Part shown: positions 8,925 through 17,852 of the stretch, piece after piece
Layout of the letters: each line of letters opens with the position of its first letter
Numbering within the stretch: position 1 is the stretch's first letter
Origin: Chryseobacterium lathyri
GTDB lineage: Bacteria > Bacteroidota > Bacteroidia > Flavobacteriales > Weeksellaceae
NCBI RefSeq assembly: GCF_030812195.1
Contig: NZ_JAUSSF010000002.1
Location: 620,001 to 684,000, forward strand
Length of the DNA: 64,000 nucleotides
Direction of reading: 5' to 3'
Notes under the pieces: model-generated
What the model saw: only the letters and a program-made list of their open reading frames with translations
Databases searched by the model: none
What the model was told of the DNA's origin: nothing
Position numbers and translations under genes: made by a program

Positions 8925-9413
8925 TTATTTTAAATTATTGTCGATGGTCTTTTCCAGGTCTTCTTTGCTCATTTCGCCATCATTGAAATGCACTTTTTCT
9001 CCATTTTTATAGAAGATCGTCACCGGAATATTTCCGTCCCAGTCTTTTTCAAACCTTGGAATCCATGTATTCATTCTTTTAATATCATCCAGCAGAATCA
9101 CTTCAGCTGTAAGATTTTTATTTTTTATGAATTTCAAGACTCTTTCTTTATCCACAAGCCTGTCCAGTGAAACCAAAATCATTTTAAAGTTTGGCTGATC
9201 TTTCAATTTATTATTGATCTCCATAAAATGCGGTAGTTCCTTTACACAAGGGGCGCAGGTAGTCGCCCAGAAATTGACAACCAGCAACTTATCATTATCC
9301 TTTTGCATACGCTTTTCAAGATCCTCGTATTTCATAATGGAAACTTCTGTCTGCTGTGCACCCAAAACAGCAAAAGATACAAAAAGGATGAATATGCTTA
9401 ATAGTTTCTTCAT
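8925..9413 (-). CDS. TlpA-like periplasmic thioredoxin
   Basis: 162 residues: a signal peptide ending near VLGAQ, then a thioredoxin domain with WATTCAPCVKELPHF, whose CAPC replaces the CGPC active site, and a cis-Pro region at GNIPVTIFY. This is the TlpA/ResA class, which reduces periplasmic disulfides. It is the first gene of the two-gene operon with the redoxin at 8255. Two Cys-rich peptide genes lie just upstream on the other strand, an intriguing but unproven link. Confidence 0.85.
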   Translation of the reverse strand: MKKLLSIFILFVSFAVLGAQQTEVSIMKYEDLEKRMQKDNDKLLVVNFWATTCAPCVKELPHFMEINNKLKDQPNFKMILVSLDRLVDKERVLKFIKNKNLTAEVILLDDIKRMNTWIPRFEKDWDGNIPVTIFYKNGEKVHFNDGEMSKEDLEKTIDNNLK

Positions 9414-9551
9414 GCTTAAAATTAGTAAATGCTTTCCTTTTCTTTAAGTATCAATCTGTTAAACTTTGTTAATAATTTTTAAGTTTTTATCACCATCTAT
9501 AGAATTATATAAAATAAAATGTAAATTAGCTATGACCAAATTAAAATTATT

Positions 9552-9716
9552 ATGAAAAAATCAAATCTTCAACCAAGAAAGCTTTCAAAAAAAGAATTGA
9601 AAGAAATCAGTGGAGGCTTCAGACCTGTATGTCCAAGAGTCGTAAGCTGCATTGATCCGGTTACCGGAGTAGAACTGTATGGCGTTTATGGTATTCAGGA
9701 TGGATACTGCTGTTAA
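9552..9716 (+). CDS. GG-leader bacteriocin-like peptide 1
   Basis: A 54-residue peptide. The leader MKKSNLQPRKLSKKELKEISGG ends in a double-glycine site (residues 21-22), like the leaders cleaved by C39 peptidase transporters. The 32-residue core has four Cys (27, 33, 53, 54) and ends in GYCC. Its neighbour at 9746 has the same leader and end. Chryseobacterium genomes often carry such bacteriocin-like peptides. There is no dedicated transporter or modification gene adjacent. Activity is not known. Confidence 0.75.
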   Translation: MKKSNLQPRKLSKKELKEISGGFRPVCPRVVSCIDPVTGVELYGVYGIQDGYCC

Positions 9717-9745
9717 GAACTTAAATTAACTACAAAATAGTTGGT

Positions 9746-9904
9746 ATGAAAAAATCAAACTTTCAAAGCAGAAAACTTACAAAAAAAGAGTTGAAAGAGA
9801 TCAACGGAGGAGCTTCATGCGCTGAAGGCCTGTGTAAACTCAGAGGGGTGCCCAGCCATTTCATGATCATTGGACCGAGAGGAAGTGACGGATATTGCTG
9901 TTAA
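9746..9904 (+). CDS. GG-leader bacteriocin-like peptide 2
   Basis: A 52-residue paralogue placed 29 bases after the first peptide. The leader KKSNFQSRKLTKKELKEINGG differs from peptide 1 at a few positions, while the core is nearly unrelated except for the GYCC end and four Cys (25, 30, 51, 52). Conserved leader with divergent core is the pattern expected for processed ribosomal peptides. A strong terminator follows, so the two form a small transcription unit. Confidence 0.75.
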   Translation: MKKSNFQSRKLTKKELKEINGGASCAEGLCKLRGVPSHFMIIGPRGSDGYCC

Positions 9905-9923
9905 CCGCTATAATAAAAATATG

Positions 9924-9953
9924 AATGACCGGAATTTATCCGGTCATTTCTTT
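9924..9953 (+). terminator. Terminator of the peptide pair
   Basis: AATGACCGGA and TCCGGTCATT form a perfect 10-bp stem with a 5-base loop (9924-9948), followed by a T-rich stretch. It could also serve mutS poorly, because the opposite side lacks a T run. Confidence 0.8.
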
Positions 9954-9995
9954 ATATTCAGCATTGATGCAGATTGATCAAAAAAGCTGCTTAAG

Positions 9996-12584
9996 CTAAC
10001 CCCCAATCATTTTTTTTATTGAATTCAGCTTCATTAATGCTTCAATCGGTGTTAATGTATTGATGTCTATTTTCGTGAGTTCTTCACGGATATTCTCTAA
10101 AACCGGGTCATCCAGCTGGAAAAAAGAAAGCTGCATATTTTCTTCAGTTACTCGTTTAATACTTTCTGAGGTGCTGGTACTCTGTGTACGGCTTGCTTCA
10201 AGGGTTTTAAGAATCTCATTGGCTCTGTTGACCACTTTTGCTGGCATTCCCGCCAATTTAGCCACATGGATACCAAAGCTGTGTTCACTGCCGCCCGGAA
10301 TCAGTTTTCTTAAGAAAATGATATTTCCTTTATTTTCCTGTATAGAAACATGGAAGTTCTTTACCCTTTCAAAATTCACCGTCATTTCATTCAATTCGTG
10401 GTAATGGGTTGCAAAGAGAGTTTTTGCCTGCGTAGGATGCTGGTGAAGATATTCTGCAATAGCCCATGCAATAGAAACCCCGTCATAGGTAGATGTGCCA
10501 CGGCCTATTTCGTCCAGCAGGATAAGGCTGCGTTCTGAAATATTGTTCAGTATATTGGCGGCTTCATTCATTTCTACCATAAAAGTGGATTCACCCGCCG
10601 AAATATTGTCGGTCGCTCCTACCCTTGTAAAAATTTTATCCAAAATCCCGATTTCAGCATGTTTTGCAGGAACAAAGCTTCCGATTTGAGCCAAAAGACA
10701 CACAATAGCCGTCTGACGCAGAATGGCAGACTTACCGGCCATGTTGGGCCCTGTCACCATAATGATCTGTTGAGAATCTTTGTCTAAAAAGATATCGTTC
10801 GGAATATATTTTTCCCCTAAAGGAAGTGCATTTTCAATGATCGGGTGCCTTGCTTCTTTAAGATCAATAGCATAACCCTGATTAAGAACAGGCTTTGTAT
10901 AGCTTTCAGAAACAGCTAATTCAGAAAGCCCCGCCGCTACATCAAGCTGTGCAATAATATTGGAATTACCCTGGATCTGATCCATATAGACCATTGTTTC
11001 AGAGCATACATTCCTATATAGCTCATTTTCCAGAACACCTATTTTTTCTTCTGCACCCAGAATTTGGCTTTCATATTCTTTCAGCTCTTCGGTAATGTAA
11101 CGTTCTGCATTGACAAGCGTTTGCTTTCTTAACCAATCAGCCGGAACTTTATCTTTATGGGCATTCCTTACTTCTATATAATATCCGAAAACATTATTAA
11201 AATCAATTTTAAGACTCGAAATTCCCGTTCTTTCTATTTCTCTCTGACACATTTCATCCAGGAAACCGCGGCCTTTGCTCTGGAGATTCCTCAACCTGTC
11301 AAGTTCTTCTGAAATGTTTTCTTTGATTATATTTCCTTTGGAAATATTCACCGGGAGTTCTTCATTGAGATGGTTCTGTAAAAACCTGATCAGTTCACCC
11401 ATATCAAACAACGGATCCAGCCAGGCCAGAACCTCTGCATGCGGATGAAGCAATGCTTTGATCTGATGAATATTAATCAGGCTCTGACGCAGATAGCCCA
11501 GTTCTTTCGGGGATATCTTTTCCGCAGCCAGTTTTCCCATCAGGCGGTCCAGATCCGAGATGGATTTCAGCAATTGGCAGATCTCATATTTCAGATGATC
11601 ATGTTCATTCAGGAAATCAATCAGTGAAAGCCTTCTCATGATCTCGTCCACGGATTTCAAAGGGAGGATAATCCTTCTTCTCAATAACCTTCCGCCCATT
11701 GGGGTAGAGGTTTTATCGATAATATCCAGCAATGATTTCCCCTGTGGATTACTTGGATAAACAATTTCAAGATTTCTCAGGGTAAAGTTATCCATCATCA
11801 GGTAGTCTTCCTGTGGAATGATCTGAAGCTTTGTGATATGTGCCAGCAGATTATGATGGGTATCTTCCACAAGATAGGCGAAAATAGCTCCGGCAGCTGT
11901 AATGGCAAGCGGAAGATTTTCAACCCCAAAACCTTTTAAAGAATTTGTTTTGAAATGGGAAGTCAGTTTTTCGTAGGCAAAATTATACTGGAAAGCCCAG
12001 TCCTCAAGCTTAAAGGCACTTTTGTTTTTAAGCTGTTCCGGCAGCTGAACACTTCTCTGAAAAACAATTTCGCTGGGATCAAAAGTGTTAATGATATGCA
12101 GAATCTTTTCCAGGTTTCCTTCACTCGCCAAAAACTCACCGGTAGAAACATCCACCATCGCAATTCCGTACTTCTCTTTTTCTTTATGCAGAGAAAGAAG
12201 AAAGTTGTTCTTTTTTGAATTTAATACCTGATCGTTAAAGGTAACCCCTGGTGTTACAAGCTCTGTGACACCTCTTTTTACAATCCCTTTGACCGTTTTC
12301 GGATCTTCCAGCTGATCGCAGATGGCAACTCTCATTCCGGCTCTTACCAGCTTGGGAAGATAGGAATCTACTGAATGGTGTGGAAATCCTGCCAGTTCTA
12401 TATGCCCTTCTCCATTGGCTCTTTTAGTAAGAACAATACCCAGAATCTGGGATGTTCTCACAGCATCCTGCCCGAACGTTTCATAAAAGTCTCCTACCCT
12501 GAACAACAGCAGTGCATCAGGGTATTTAGCCTTAATGGTATTATACTGTGTCATTAACGGGGTTTCCTTCTTCGCTTTTGCCAT
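9996..12584 (-). CDS. mutS: DNA mismatch repair protein MutS
   Basis: 862 residues, the usual MutS length. It binds mismatched DNA and uses ATP to start repair with MutL. The mismatch-reading Phe-x-Glu lies in GDFYETFG near residue 33. The ATPase has Walker A GPNMAGKSAILRQ, the DEIGRGTSTYDG Walker B/signature region and the FATHYHEL switch. The gene is transcribed from a TAnnTTTG promoter just upstream. mutL is not in this window. Confidence 0.98.
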   Translation of the reverse strand: MAKAKKETPLMTQYNTIKAKYPDALLLFRVGDFYETFGQDAVRTSQILGIVLTKRANGEGHIELAGFPHHSVDSYLPKLVRAGMRVAICDQLEDPKTVKGIVKRGVTELVTPGVTFNDQVLNSKKNNFLLSLHKEKEKYGIAMVDVSTGEFLASEGNLEKILHIINTFDPSEIVFQRSVQLPEQLKNKSAFKLEDWAFQYNFAYEKLTSHFKTNSLKGFGVENLPLAITAAGAIFAYLVEDTHHNLLAHITKLQIIPQEDYLMMDNFTLRNLEIVYPSNPQGKSLLDIIDKTSTPMGGRLLRRRIILPLKSVDEIMRRLSLIDFLNEHDHLKYEICQLLKSISDLDRLMGKLAAEKISPKELGYLRQSLINIHQIKALLHPHAEVLAWLDPLFDMGELIRFLQNHLNEELPVNISKGNIIKENISEELDRLRNLQSKGRGFLDEMCQREIERTGISSLKIDFNNVFGYYIEVRNAHKDKVPADWLRKQTLVNAERYITEELKEYESQILGAEEKIGVLENELYRNVCSETMVYMDQIQGNSNIIAQLDVAAGLSELAVSESYTKPVLNQGYAIDLKEARHPIIENALPLGEKYIPNDIFLDKDSQQIIMVTGPNMAGKSAILRQTAIVCLLAQIGSFVPAKHAEIGILDKIFTRVGATDNISAGESTFMVEMNEAANILNNISERSLILLDEIGRGTSTYDGVSIAWAIAEYLHQHPTQAKTLFATHYHELNEMTVNFERVKNFHVSIQENKGNIIFLRKLIPGGSEHSFGIHVAKLAGMPAKVVNRANEILKTLEASRTQSTSTSESIKRVTEENMQLSFFQLDDPVLENIREELTKIDINTLTPIEALMKLNSIKKMIGG

Positions 12585-12600
12585 AATAAAAAATGAGCCC

Positions 12601-12608
12601 CAAATTTA
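12601..12608 (-). promoter_or_regulatory. Bacteroidota -7 promoter element of mutS
   Basis: On the minus strand this reads TAAATTTG, an exact TAnnTTTG match 17 bases upstream of the mutS start. Confidence 0.5.
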
Positions 12609-12728
12609 AATAAAATAAATTCAGGGTTGGAAATTGTGATGAAATTAATCTCGCTATGGGGATCAAAAATGGCATTTATGTGTTTCAGAGTAAAATATTT
12701 ATTGTATTTTTCAGTCAAATAAAATTCT

Positions 12729-13259
12729 ATGATCTACCCTGTTTTAGAAACCGAAAGACTTCTTTTAAGACAGCTGGCTCCTGATGATGCAGAAGACCTT
12801 TTCGAATATTTTTCCCTGGATGAAGTCATGGAATATTATGATCTGGAAACCTTTAAAACACTGGAAGATGCTCAAAAGATCATCAGACATTTTAATCATG
12901 AATTTGAAAAAGGAAAAGGCTTCCGATGGGCACTGGAATTAAAATCCGAAAGGAAGGTTATAGGAACCTGCGGTTACCACAACTGGCATCGCGAGCATTC
13001 CAGAGCCGAGATTGGCTATGAGCTCAATCCGAAATTCTGGAGAAATTCCTATATGAAAGAAGCCATTCTTCCTATTCTCACTTTTGGCTTTGAAAGTATG
13101 ATGCTTCACAGGGTAGATGCATTTATAGATCCTTCCAATATTTCTTCAGAGAAGCTTTTGCTTTCTTTAAATTTTAAAGATGAAGGAACCCTCCGCGATT
13201 ATTTTTTTGAAAAAGGAAGGTTTGTGGACGCTAGAATTTTCGGACTTATCAATGAATAA
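12729..13259 (+). CDS. GNAT-family N-acetyltransferase (RimJ-like)
   Basis: The 176-residue protein begins ETERLLLRQLAPDDAEDLFEYF, the typical opening of RimJ/RimL-type GNAT enzymes. The acetyl-CoA site region is EIGYELNPKFWRNSYMKEAI near residues 95-115. It transfers an acetyl group from acetyl-CoA to an amine; the acceptor is unknown. It is convergent with the cupin-like gene, five bases away. Confidence 0.88.
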   Translation: MIYPVLETERLLLRQLAPDDAEDLFEYFSLDEVMEYYDLETFKTLEDAQKIIRHFNHEFEKGKGFRWALELKSERKVIGTCGYHNWHREHSRAEIGYELNPKFWRNSYMKEAILPILTFGFESMMLHRVDAFIDPSNISSEKLLLSLNFKDEGTLRDYFFEKGRFVDARIFGLINE

Positions 13260-13264
13260 TACAA

Positions 13265-14143
13265 CTATCTTCCTGAACGACTGTATTTTTCAAATACCTC
13301 AGTTCCCTTTTTACAAGCCCAATTCTGCTTGTAATTCACCCACTTAGCCTTAAACAGCTTGCGAAGAAGCTTATCCGTATATCTCATGATAAAAACATGG
13401 TACATCATATTGGCGAAAACATTCGGCTTATTGGGAAGAGCCCTGAGGGACATAGAAAATCCCGGTTTCAGGTACCTGTTGAAATGCCAGAATGCACCGG
13501 GAATAAAAAGCGCATCACCATGTTCCATGAAAATTTCATATCCTTTGGCATACTGTAAGGCAGGAAATTTCTCATAATCAGGATTTTCGTAATCTATATC
13601 ATAAACGGTGTGCACGGAAAGCGGTACTTTATATAAGAAAGCAGACTGTTTTTGGTCAAATAACAGGATTCTTTTCTTCCCCTCAAAATGAATGTGAAGA
13701 AAATCTCCAAGATCTACATCATAATGCATCAGCACGTGGGCCTCACTTCCCCCAAAGAAAAGAGTCGGAAGCCGTTTAAAAAACTTAATTCCAAGATCGG
13801 GATACGTAAAGTTTTTCAGTAATTCCGGAAGCCTGTCCGTGATGATATAGAAAAAGATACGAAGGTCCGAAGGTCCACTTTTGATCCGGTCAATATAATC
13901 CTTCATCTTCATATTGGTGACAGGGGCATCTGAACTTTTGGAAGCATCAGCCGGTTTATTATCATACAACGGCACGATCTGATCACCTGCTTTCTCACGA
14001 ATATAGGCAAGATTCCATTTGTCAAAAGCCTCCCACCTGCTCGCAAAATTTTTGATCAAAAGCGGCTTATGTTTTTTGAAATAATTCTTCTGAAAATCTT
14101 CTTTACTGATATCGCTAACTACATCTACGTTTTCGAGGATCAT
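13265..14143 (-). CDS. Cupin-like (JmjC/cupin_8) Fe(II)/2-oxoglutarate dioxygenase-type protein
   Basis: 292 residues matching the cupin_8 family. The facial triad is visible: H140-x-D142 in LMHYDVDLGD and the distal His 220 in FIPGAFWHFN. Family members are hydroxylases that need iron and 2-oxoglutarate, often on protein side chains, but the target is unknown. The start MILENVDVVSDIS agrees with the family. It is a single-gene unit. Confidence 0.82.
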   Translation of the reverse strand: MILENVDVVSDISKEDFQKNYFKKHKPLLIKNFASRWEAFDKWNLAYIREKAGDQIVPLYDNKPADASKSSDAPVTNMKMKDYIDRIKSGPSDLRIFFYIITDRLPELLKNFTYPDLGIKFFKRLPTLFFGGSEAHVLMHYDVDLGDFLHIHFEGKKRILLFDQKQSAFLYKVPLSVHTVYDIDYENPDYEKFPALQYAKGYEIFMEHGDALFIPGAFWHFNRYLKPGFSMSLRALPNKPNVFANMMYHVFIMRYTDKLLRKLFKAKWVNYKQNWACKKGTEVFEKYSRSGR

Positions 14144-14286
14144 CTTGTTTTTTATTTAATGCGAAATAAAAATAGTGTTTTTTTGAAATCTGGGAAAATT
14201 AAAAAATAGTATTGGGACATCAGGAGCATTGTTTGGGTTTATATTATTTTAAGGCTACTCATAAAGCAGAGATAAAATGAAAAAAT

Positions 14287-14294
14287 TATCTTTG
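14287..14294 (+). promoter_or_regulatory. Bacteroidota -7 promoter element of bestrophin gene
   Basis: TATCTTTG matches TAnnTTTG and lies 18 bases before the bestrophin-like ATG. Confidence 0.5.
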
Positions 14295-14311
14295 TAAGAC
14301 TAATCGTATTT

Positions 14312-15193
14312 ATGAGAGCCTACAACACCAAGCATTTCCTGAAAATCCTTTTCAGTATGCATAAAAGCGATACCATGAAGATCCTCTTTCCTACGATGAT
14401 CCTCGTGGGGCTTTATTCCTGGGGAATTCAGTATCTGGAGGTAGAATATCTTCATCTTACCACAAAATCAGGGGTAAGCAATGTTGGAATGATCCATTCC
14501 CTGTTGGGCTTTGTATTGTCGCTGCTATTGGTTTTCAGAACAAATACGGCTTATGACAGATGGTGGGAAGGCAGAAAACTTTGGGGAAAATTAGTGAATG
14601 ACACCCGGAATTTTGCTGTAAAGATCAATGCTATTTTGGGTGACAACCGGCAAGACGCAGAACAGATCTCAAGATATTTAAAATACTTTCCTCATTTTCT
14701 GGCTAAGCATCTTTCCCAGGAATCTACAAGACTGGCTCTGGATGAGGATTACTCCGAAATTGAAAAATACCTGAAGCATCATGGTCCCAGTGAAATTATC
14801 ATTCTTTTAACTTATAAACTCAATCAGCTGAAAAAAGAAGGAAAGATATCAGATATCGAAATGCTGTATCTTGATACTCAGCTTTCCGGGTTTCTGGATG
14901 TTTGCGGAGGCTGTGAAAGAATTAAAAACACCCCTATTCCTTATTCTTATTCTTCTTTTGTCAAGAAGTTCATCATCTTATATGTCCTGGCACTGCCGAT
15001 TGCCTATGTGATTACCATTGGGCTTCTGATGATCCCGCTTACCGTATTTGTCTATTATGTTCTGATGAGCCTGGAGCTAATTGCTGAAGAAATTGAAGAC
15101 CCTTTCAATAATGATGAAAATGATATTCCTATGGAAGCATTGGCACAAAATATTGAGAGGAGCGTCCATCAGACCATAGGACTGAAAAAGTAA
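14312..15193 (+). CDS. Bestrophin-family (UPF0187) membrane channel
   Basis: 293 residues with four hydrophobic segments and the family signature FRTNTAYDRWWEGRKLWG near residues 73-90, plus the C-terminal DPFNNDENDIPM, which matches the bestrophin calcium-clasp-like region. Bacterial bestrophins form pentameric ion channels in the inner membrane. Physiological role here is unknown. It is convergent with a small secreted protein gene and shares a terminator with it. Confidence 0.92.
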   Translation: MRAYNTKHFLKILFSMHKSDTMKILFPTMILVGLYSWGIQYLEVEYLHLTTKSGVSNVGMIHSLLGFVLSLLLVFRTNTAYDRWWEGRKLWGKLVNDTRNFAVKINAILGDNRQDAEQISRYLKYFPHFLAKHLSQESTRLALDEDYSEIEKYLKHHGPSEIIILLTYKLNQLKKEGKISDIEMLYLDTQLSGFLDVCGGCERIKNTPIPYSYSSFVKKFIILYVLALPIAYVITIGLLMIPLTVFVYYVLMSLELIAEEIEDPFNNDENDIPMEALAQNIERSVHQTIGLKK

Positions 15194-15216
15194 AAATCAA
15201 CCTTAAAGGTTGATTT
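15194..15216. terminator. Bidirectional terminator-like hairpin
   Basis: AAATCAACCTT and AAGGTTGATTT form an 11-bp inverted repeat between the convergent bestrophin and hypothetical genes. It overlaps the last codons of the minus-strand gene. T runs are short. Confidence 0.55.
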
Positions 15217-15802
15217 CTTTGATTTCTCCGTCTGCTTTTATTTCTACAAATTTGCTTTCGCGGTTCGCCGCAGAATAACCGTAAAAAAAGGTCTGGTATA
15301 TGGGGGTAGAATACAGATAACCACCATAGGCATTATAGGCATCTGATCTTCCGGTCTGCTCCTGATAGCTTGCCGTTGCTGTAAAATTAACAATTGTTTC
15401 CAGGTAATATTTTCCGGGTTTTAATTTTTCAAACCTAAACCTTCCGCGATCGTCCGTTAAAGCTTCCAGTCTGTATTTAAAGGCATCTTCGGACATATAG
15501 ACCGTTGTTTTCTTATTCTCATACTTTCTTCTCATACTATAAAACTCATCAAAATAAGGAGTTACAGGAAAAAGCATCACTACAGTTCCTTTAGGAGCAT
15601 AATGCTTTGCCCCAAGCAGGGGTTTGATCCCCCAATTGTTTTTCTGTTTTGTGGAGGCTACTCCTTCTATCGTAGAATTTCCAAAGCTAAGCATCTCCCT
15701 GGCTATCTTTTTATCAAAAAAAGCCTGCGGATAATAGGTATTTTGTGCCTGTGAAAATAAAAAAGCGAATACCAACAGCAGTAAAGTGGATATTTTTTTC
15801 AT
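15203..15802 (-). CDS. Secreted protein with a carboxypeptidase-regulatory-like fold
   Basis: 199 residues with a signal peptide ending at FSQAQ. The region ALTDDRGRFRFEKLKPGKYYLE is the typical strand-turn-strand of a CarboxypepD_reg or Cna-B-like domain. The C-terminal part is Tyr-rich. I recognise no enzyme motif. It reads divergently from the YwqK-like gene, with promoters for both in the 55-base gap. Confidence 0.6.
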   Translation of the reverse strand: MKKISTLLLLVFAFLFSQAQNTYYPQAFFDKKIAREMLSFGNSTIEGVASTKQKNNWGIKPLLGAKHYAPKGTVVMLFPVTPYFDEFYSMRRKYENKKTTVYMSEDAFKYRLEALTDDRGRFRFEKLKPGKYYLETIVNFTATASYQEQTGRSDAYNAYGGYLYSTPIYQTFFYGYSAANRESKFVEIKADGEIKEINL

Positions 15803-15817
15803 GTTAATATTTTAAGT

Positions 15818-15825
15818 CAAATATA
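15818..15825 (-). promoter_or_regulatory. Bacteroidota -7 promoter element, leftward
   Basis: On the minus strand TATATTTG matches TAnnTTTG, 16 bases upstream of the secreted protein start. It forms a divergent pair with 15836. Confidence 0.5.
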
Positions 15826-15835
15826 AGTATTTTAC

Positions 15836-15843
15836 TATTTTTG
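15836..15843 (+). promoter_or_regulatory. Bacteroidota -7 promoter element, rightward
   Basis: TATTTTTG matches TAnnTTTG, 15 bases upstream of the YwqK-like ATG. Confidence 0.5.
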
Positions 15844-15857
15844 AAATAAAAATATCT

Positions 15858-16478
15858 ATGAAATACTTTTTTCTGCTATTAATGACTGCATCCTCATGGG
15901 CAATAGCACAAAAACCATGCGGATTTAAGGATGGACTCCAGGAAGGATCATGCAAAGCTTTCTATGATAACGGACAGGTAAAGCAGGTTCTCGAATGGAA
16001 AAAAGGAAAGGTGGAAGGCGATGCCGTGTATTATCATGACAACGGGAAAGTCCAAGCTAAAGGGGAATATAAGAAGGACTTTAAGGTGAAAGAATGGTCT
16101 TATTATGACAAAAACGGCGTTCTTACTTCAAAAGAAGTTTTTAGAAATGGCGACAAAAATGTTTATGACAACAGCTTTACCGCTACTTTTTATACCCCTT
16201 CAGGAGTTGTGGCTGAAATTTCCAATTATAAATTTGCTAAATTACACGGTGAAAGCAAAGTTTTCTACGAAAACGGGAAATCCGTAAAACAGATCGGTCA
16301 GTATGAGAACGGACTTGCAGTCGGAAAATGGAAATCATTTCATCCATCAGGAAAACTGCAGCGTGAAACAGAATTCGCCAACGATAAATGGAATGGAACG
16401 AGAGTTCATTACCGTGAAGACGGAAGCGTTGAAAAAACAGAGATCTACAAAGACGGAAAATTAATCTCAACAAAATAA
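15858..16478 (+). CDS. MORN-repeat (YwqK-like) secreted protein
   Basis: 206 residues: a signal peptide ending near SWAIAQ, then about six MORN-type repeats such as DNGQVKQVLEWKKGKVEG and DNGKVQAKGEYKKD. This repeat protein class is often labelled toxin-antitoxin YwqK family antitoxin, but nothing near it looks like a toxin, and an exported structural role is as likely. It lies 5 bases before the SPOUT methyltransferase gene, so they may be one operon. Confidence 0.8.
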   Translation: MKYFFLLLMTASSWAIAQKPCGFKDGLQEGSCKAFYDNGQVKQVLEWKKGKVEGDAVYYHDNGKVQAKGEYKKDFKVKEWSYYDKNGVLTSKEVFRNGDKNVYDNSFTATFYTPSGVVAEISNYKFAKLHGESKVFYENGKSVKQIGQYENGLAVGKWKSFHPSGKLQRETEFANDKWNGTRVHYREDGSVEKTEIYKDGKLISTK

Positions 16479-16483
16479 AACAA

Positions 16484-17014
16484 TTGGTACAGAAATTAAA
16501 ACTGGAAGAACTTAACAGAATAGACGTAGAAACATTTAAGAAGGTTGAGAAAATTCCATTGGTCATTATTTTAGATAATTTAAGGAGCATGCACAATGTA
16601 GGGGCTTCGTTCAGAACAGCAGATGCTTTTCTGATCGAAAAAATAATCCTTTGTGGCATTACTCCGCAGCCACCACACCGCGAAATTCACAAAGCAGCAC
16701 TTGGAGCTACGGAAAGTGTAGACTGGGGCCACGAAAGCAATATTAACGCGGCAATTAATAATTATAAAAGCCGTGGATATGAAATCATAGGGATAGAACA
16801 AACAACAGACAGCATCATGATCACAGATTTCAGTATTGACAAGTCAAAAAAATATGCGCTGATTTTAGGAAATGAAGTGGAAGGAATAAGTGATGAAGCC
16901 CTCCCGAATATTGATACATTTCTTGAAATTCCACAGCTTGGAACCAAGCACTCTCTGAATGTAAGTGTATGCGGCGGAATTGTGATGTGGGAGTTTGCGA
17001 AAGCCCTAAAATAA
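16484..17014 (+). CDS. TrmH/SpoU-family RNA methyltransferase
   Basis: 176 residues. SPOUT motifs are visible: NLRSMHNVGASFRTADAF (motif 1), ALILGNEVEGISDEAL (motif 2) and IPQLGTKHSLNVSVCGGIVMWEF (motif 3), which form the knotted SAM site of 2'-O-ribose methyltransferases. The target, tRNA or rRNA, is not clear. The start is a TTG at 16484; no in-frame ATG occurs until inside motif 1. Confidence 0.88.
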   Translation: MVQKLKLEELNRIDVETFKKVEKIPLVIILDNLRSMHNVGASFRTADAFLIEKIILCGITPQPPHREIHKAALGATESVDWGHESNINAAINNYKSRGYEIIGIEQTTDSIMITDFSIDKSKKYALILGNEVEGISDEALPNIDTFLEIPQLGTKHSLNVSVCGGIVMWEFAKALK

Positions 17015-17015
17015 A

Positions 17016-17049
17016 AAACTGCATATGTCCTTAAAAGACAGTGCAGTTT
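17016..17049 (+). terminator. Hairpin after the RNA methyltransferase gene
   Basis: AAACTGCA (17016) pairs with TGCAGTTT (17042), with an inner GTC/GAC pair. The T run is weak, so it is only a probable terminator. Confidence 0.5.
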
Positions 17050-17200
17050 GAAATAAATCTAATAAAAAGTAAAAATGAAAGGCGACAAAGATACCTTTTT
17101 TTTCTTTACAAACAAATTTTAACATCGTTTTTTTAATTTTTCCAGAAAAAAAGTGATGTTTTGAGAAAAAGTTTCATTTAATTTTTTATAAATTAGCACA

Positions 17201-17851
17201 ATGTTTATCAAGGATTATATCTCAAAAGACTTTCCGTGTTTTAGCCTGACTGACTCAATAGAATCAGCAAGGAATACGTTAGAGGATTTTGGCTATTCCC
17301 ATGTTTTCATAAAAAAGTCCCATCACTTTTATGGAGCCATTGCAGAGGATTTTCTTTATGACGGTGATGGAATATTAAAGGACCTTGAGCATCAGATTGA
17401 GCGTTTTGCCATCCTGGAAGATAATAACATTATGGACAGCATCCGTCTCTTCTATACGTTCAGTGCCAATATAATTCCGGTGATCAATAAAAATGAAAAA
17501 TATCTTGGATATATCACCTGTGAGGATATCTTCCAGAATCTTTCCCGCTACCCGTTGTTTTCAGAGACCGGAGCCATCCTTACAATTGAAACCCCGGCCA
17601 GGAAATATTCGATGACGGAGATCGCCAATATTGTGGAAAGCAACAACTCAAAGTTCTATGGCGGATTCATCACTTTAATGTCTGATGAAGTGATTCAGGT
17701 AACCATTAAGATCAGCAATGAAAACCTTTCTTCAATAGATGCCACTTTTGACCGGTACGATTATAGAATTGTTGAAAAATACTATTCTGATGAAAAATCG
17801 GATCTGTTTAAGGACAGATTCGGGTTTTTCCAAAAATTCATAGAAATATAA
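17201..17851 (+). CDS. CBS-domain protein (AcuB-like)
   Basis: 216 residues with a pair of CBS motifs in the first 130 residues (ending NIIPVINKNEKYLGYITCEDIFQNL) and a C-terminal ACT-like part. This resembles acetoin-utilisation AcuB-type regulators, which sense adenine nucleotides. It lies 1 base before nadK, so the two are co-transcribed, suggesting a link with nucleotide or NAD status. The function is inferred only from the domains. Confidence 0.78.
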   Translation: MFIKDYISKDFPCFSLTDSIESARNTLEDFGYSHVFIKKSHHFYGAIAEDFLYDGDGILKDLEHQIERFAILEDNNIMDSIRLFYTFSANIIPVINKNEKYLGYITCEDIFQNLSRYPLFSETGAILTIETPARKYSMTEIANIVESNNSKFYGGFITLMSDEVIQVTIKISNENLSSIDATFDRYDYRIVEKYYSDEKSDLFKDRFGFFQKFIEI

Positions 17852-17852
17852 C

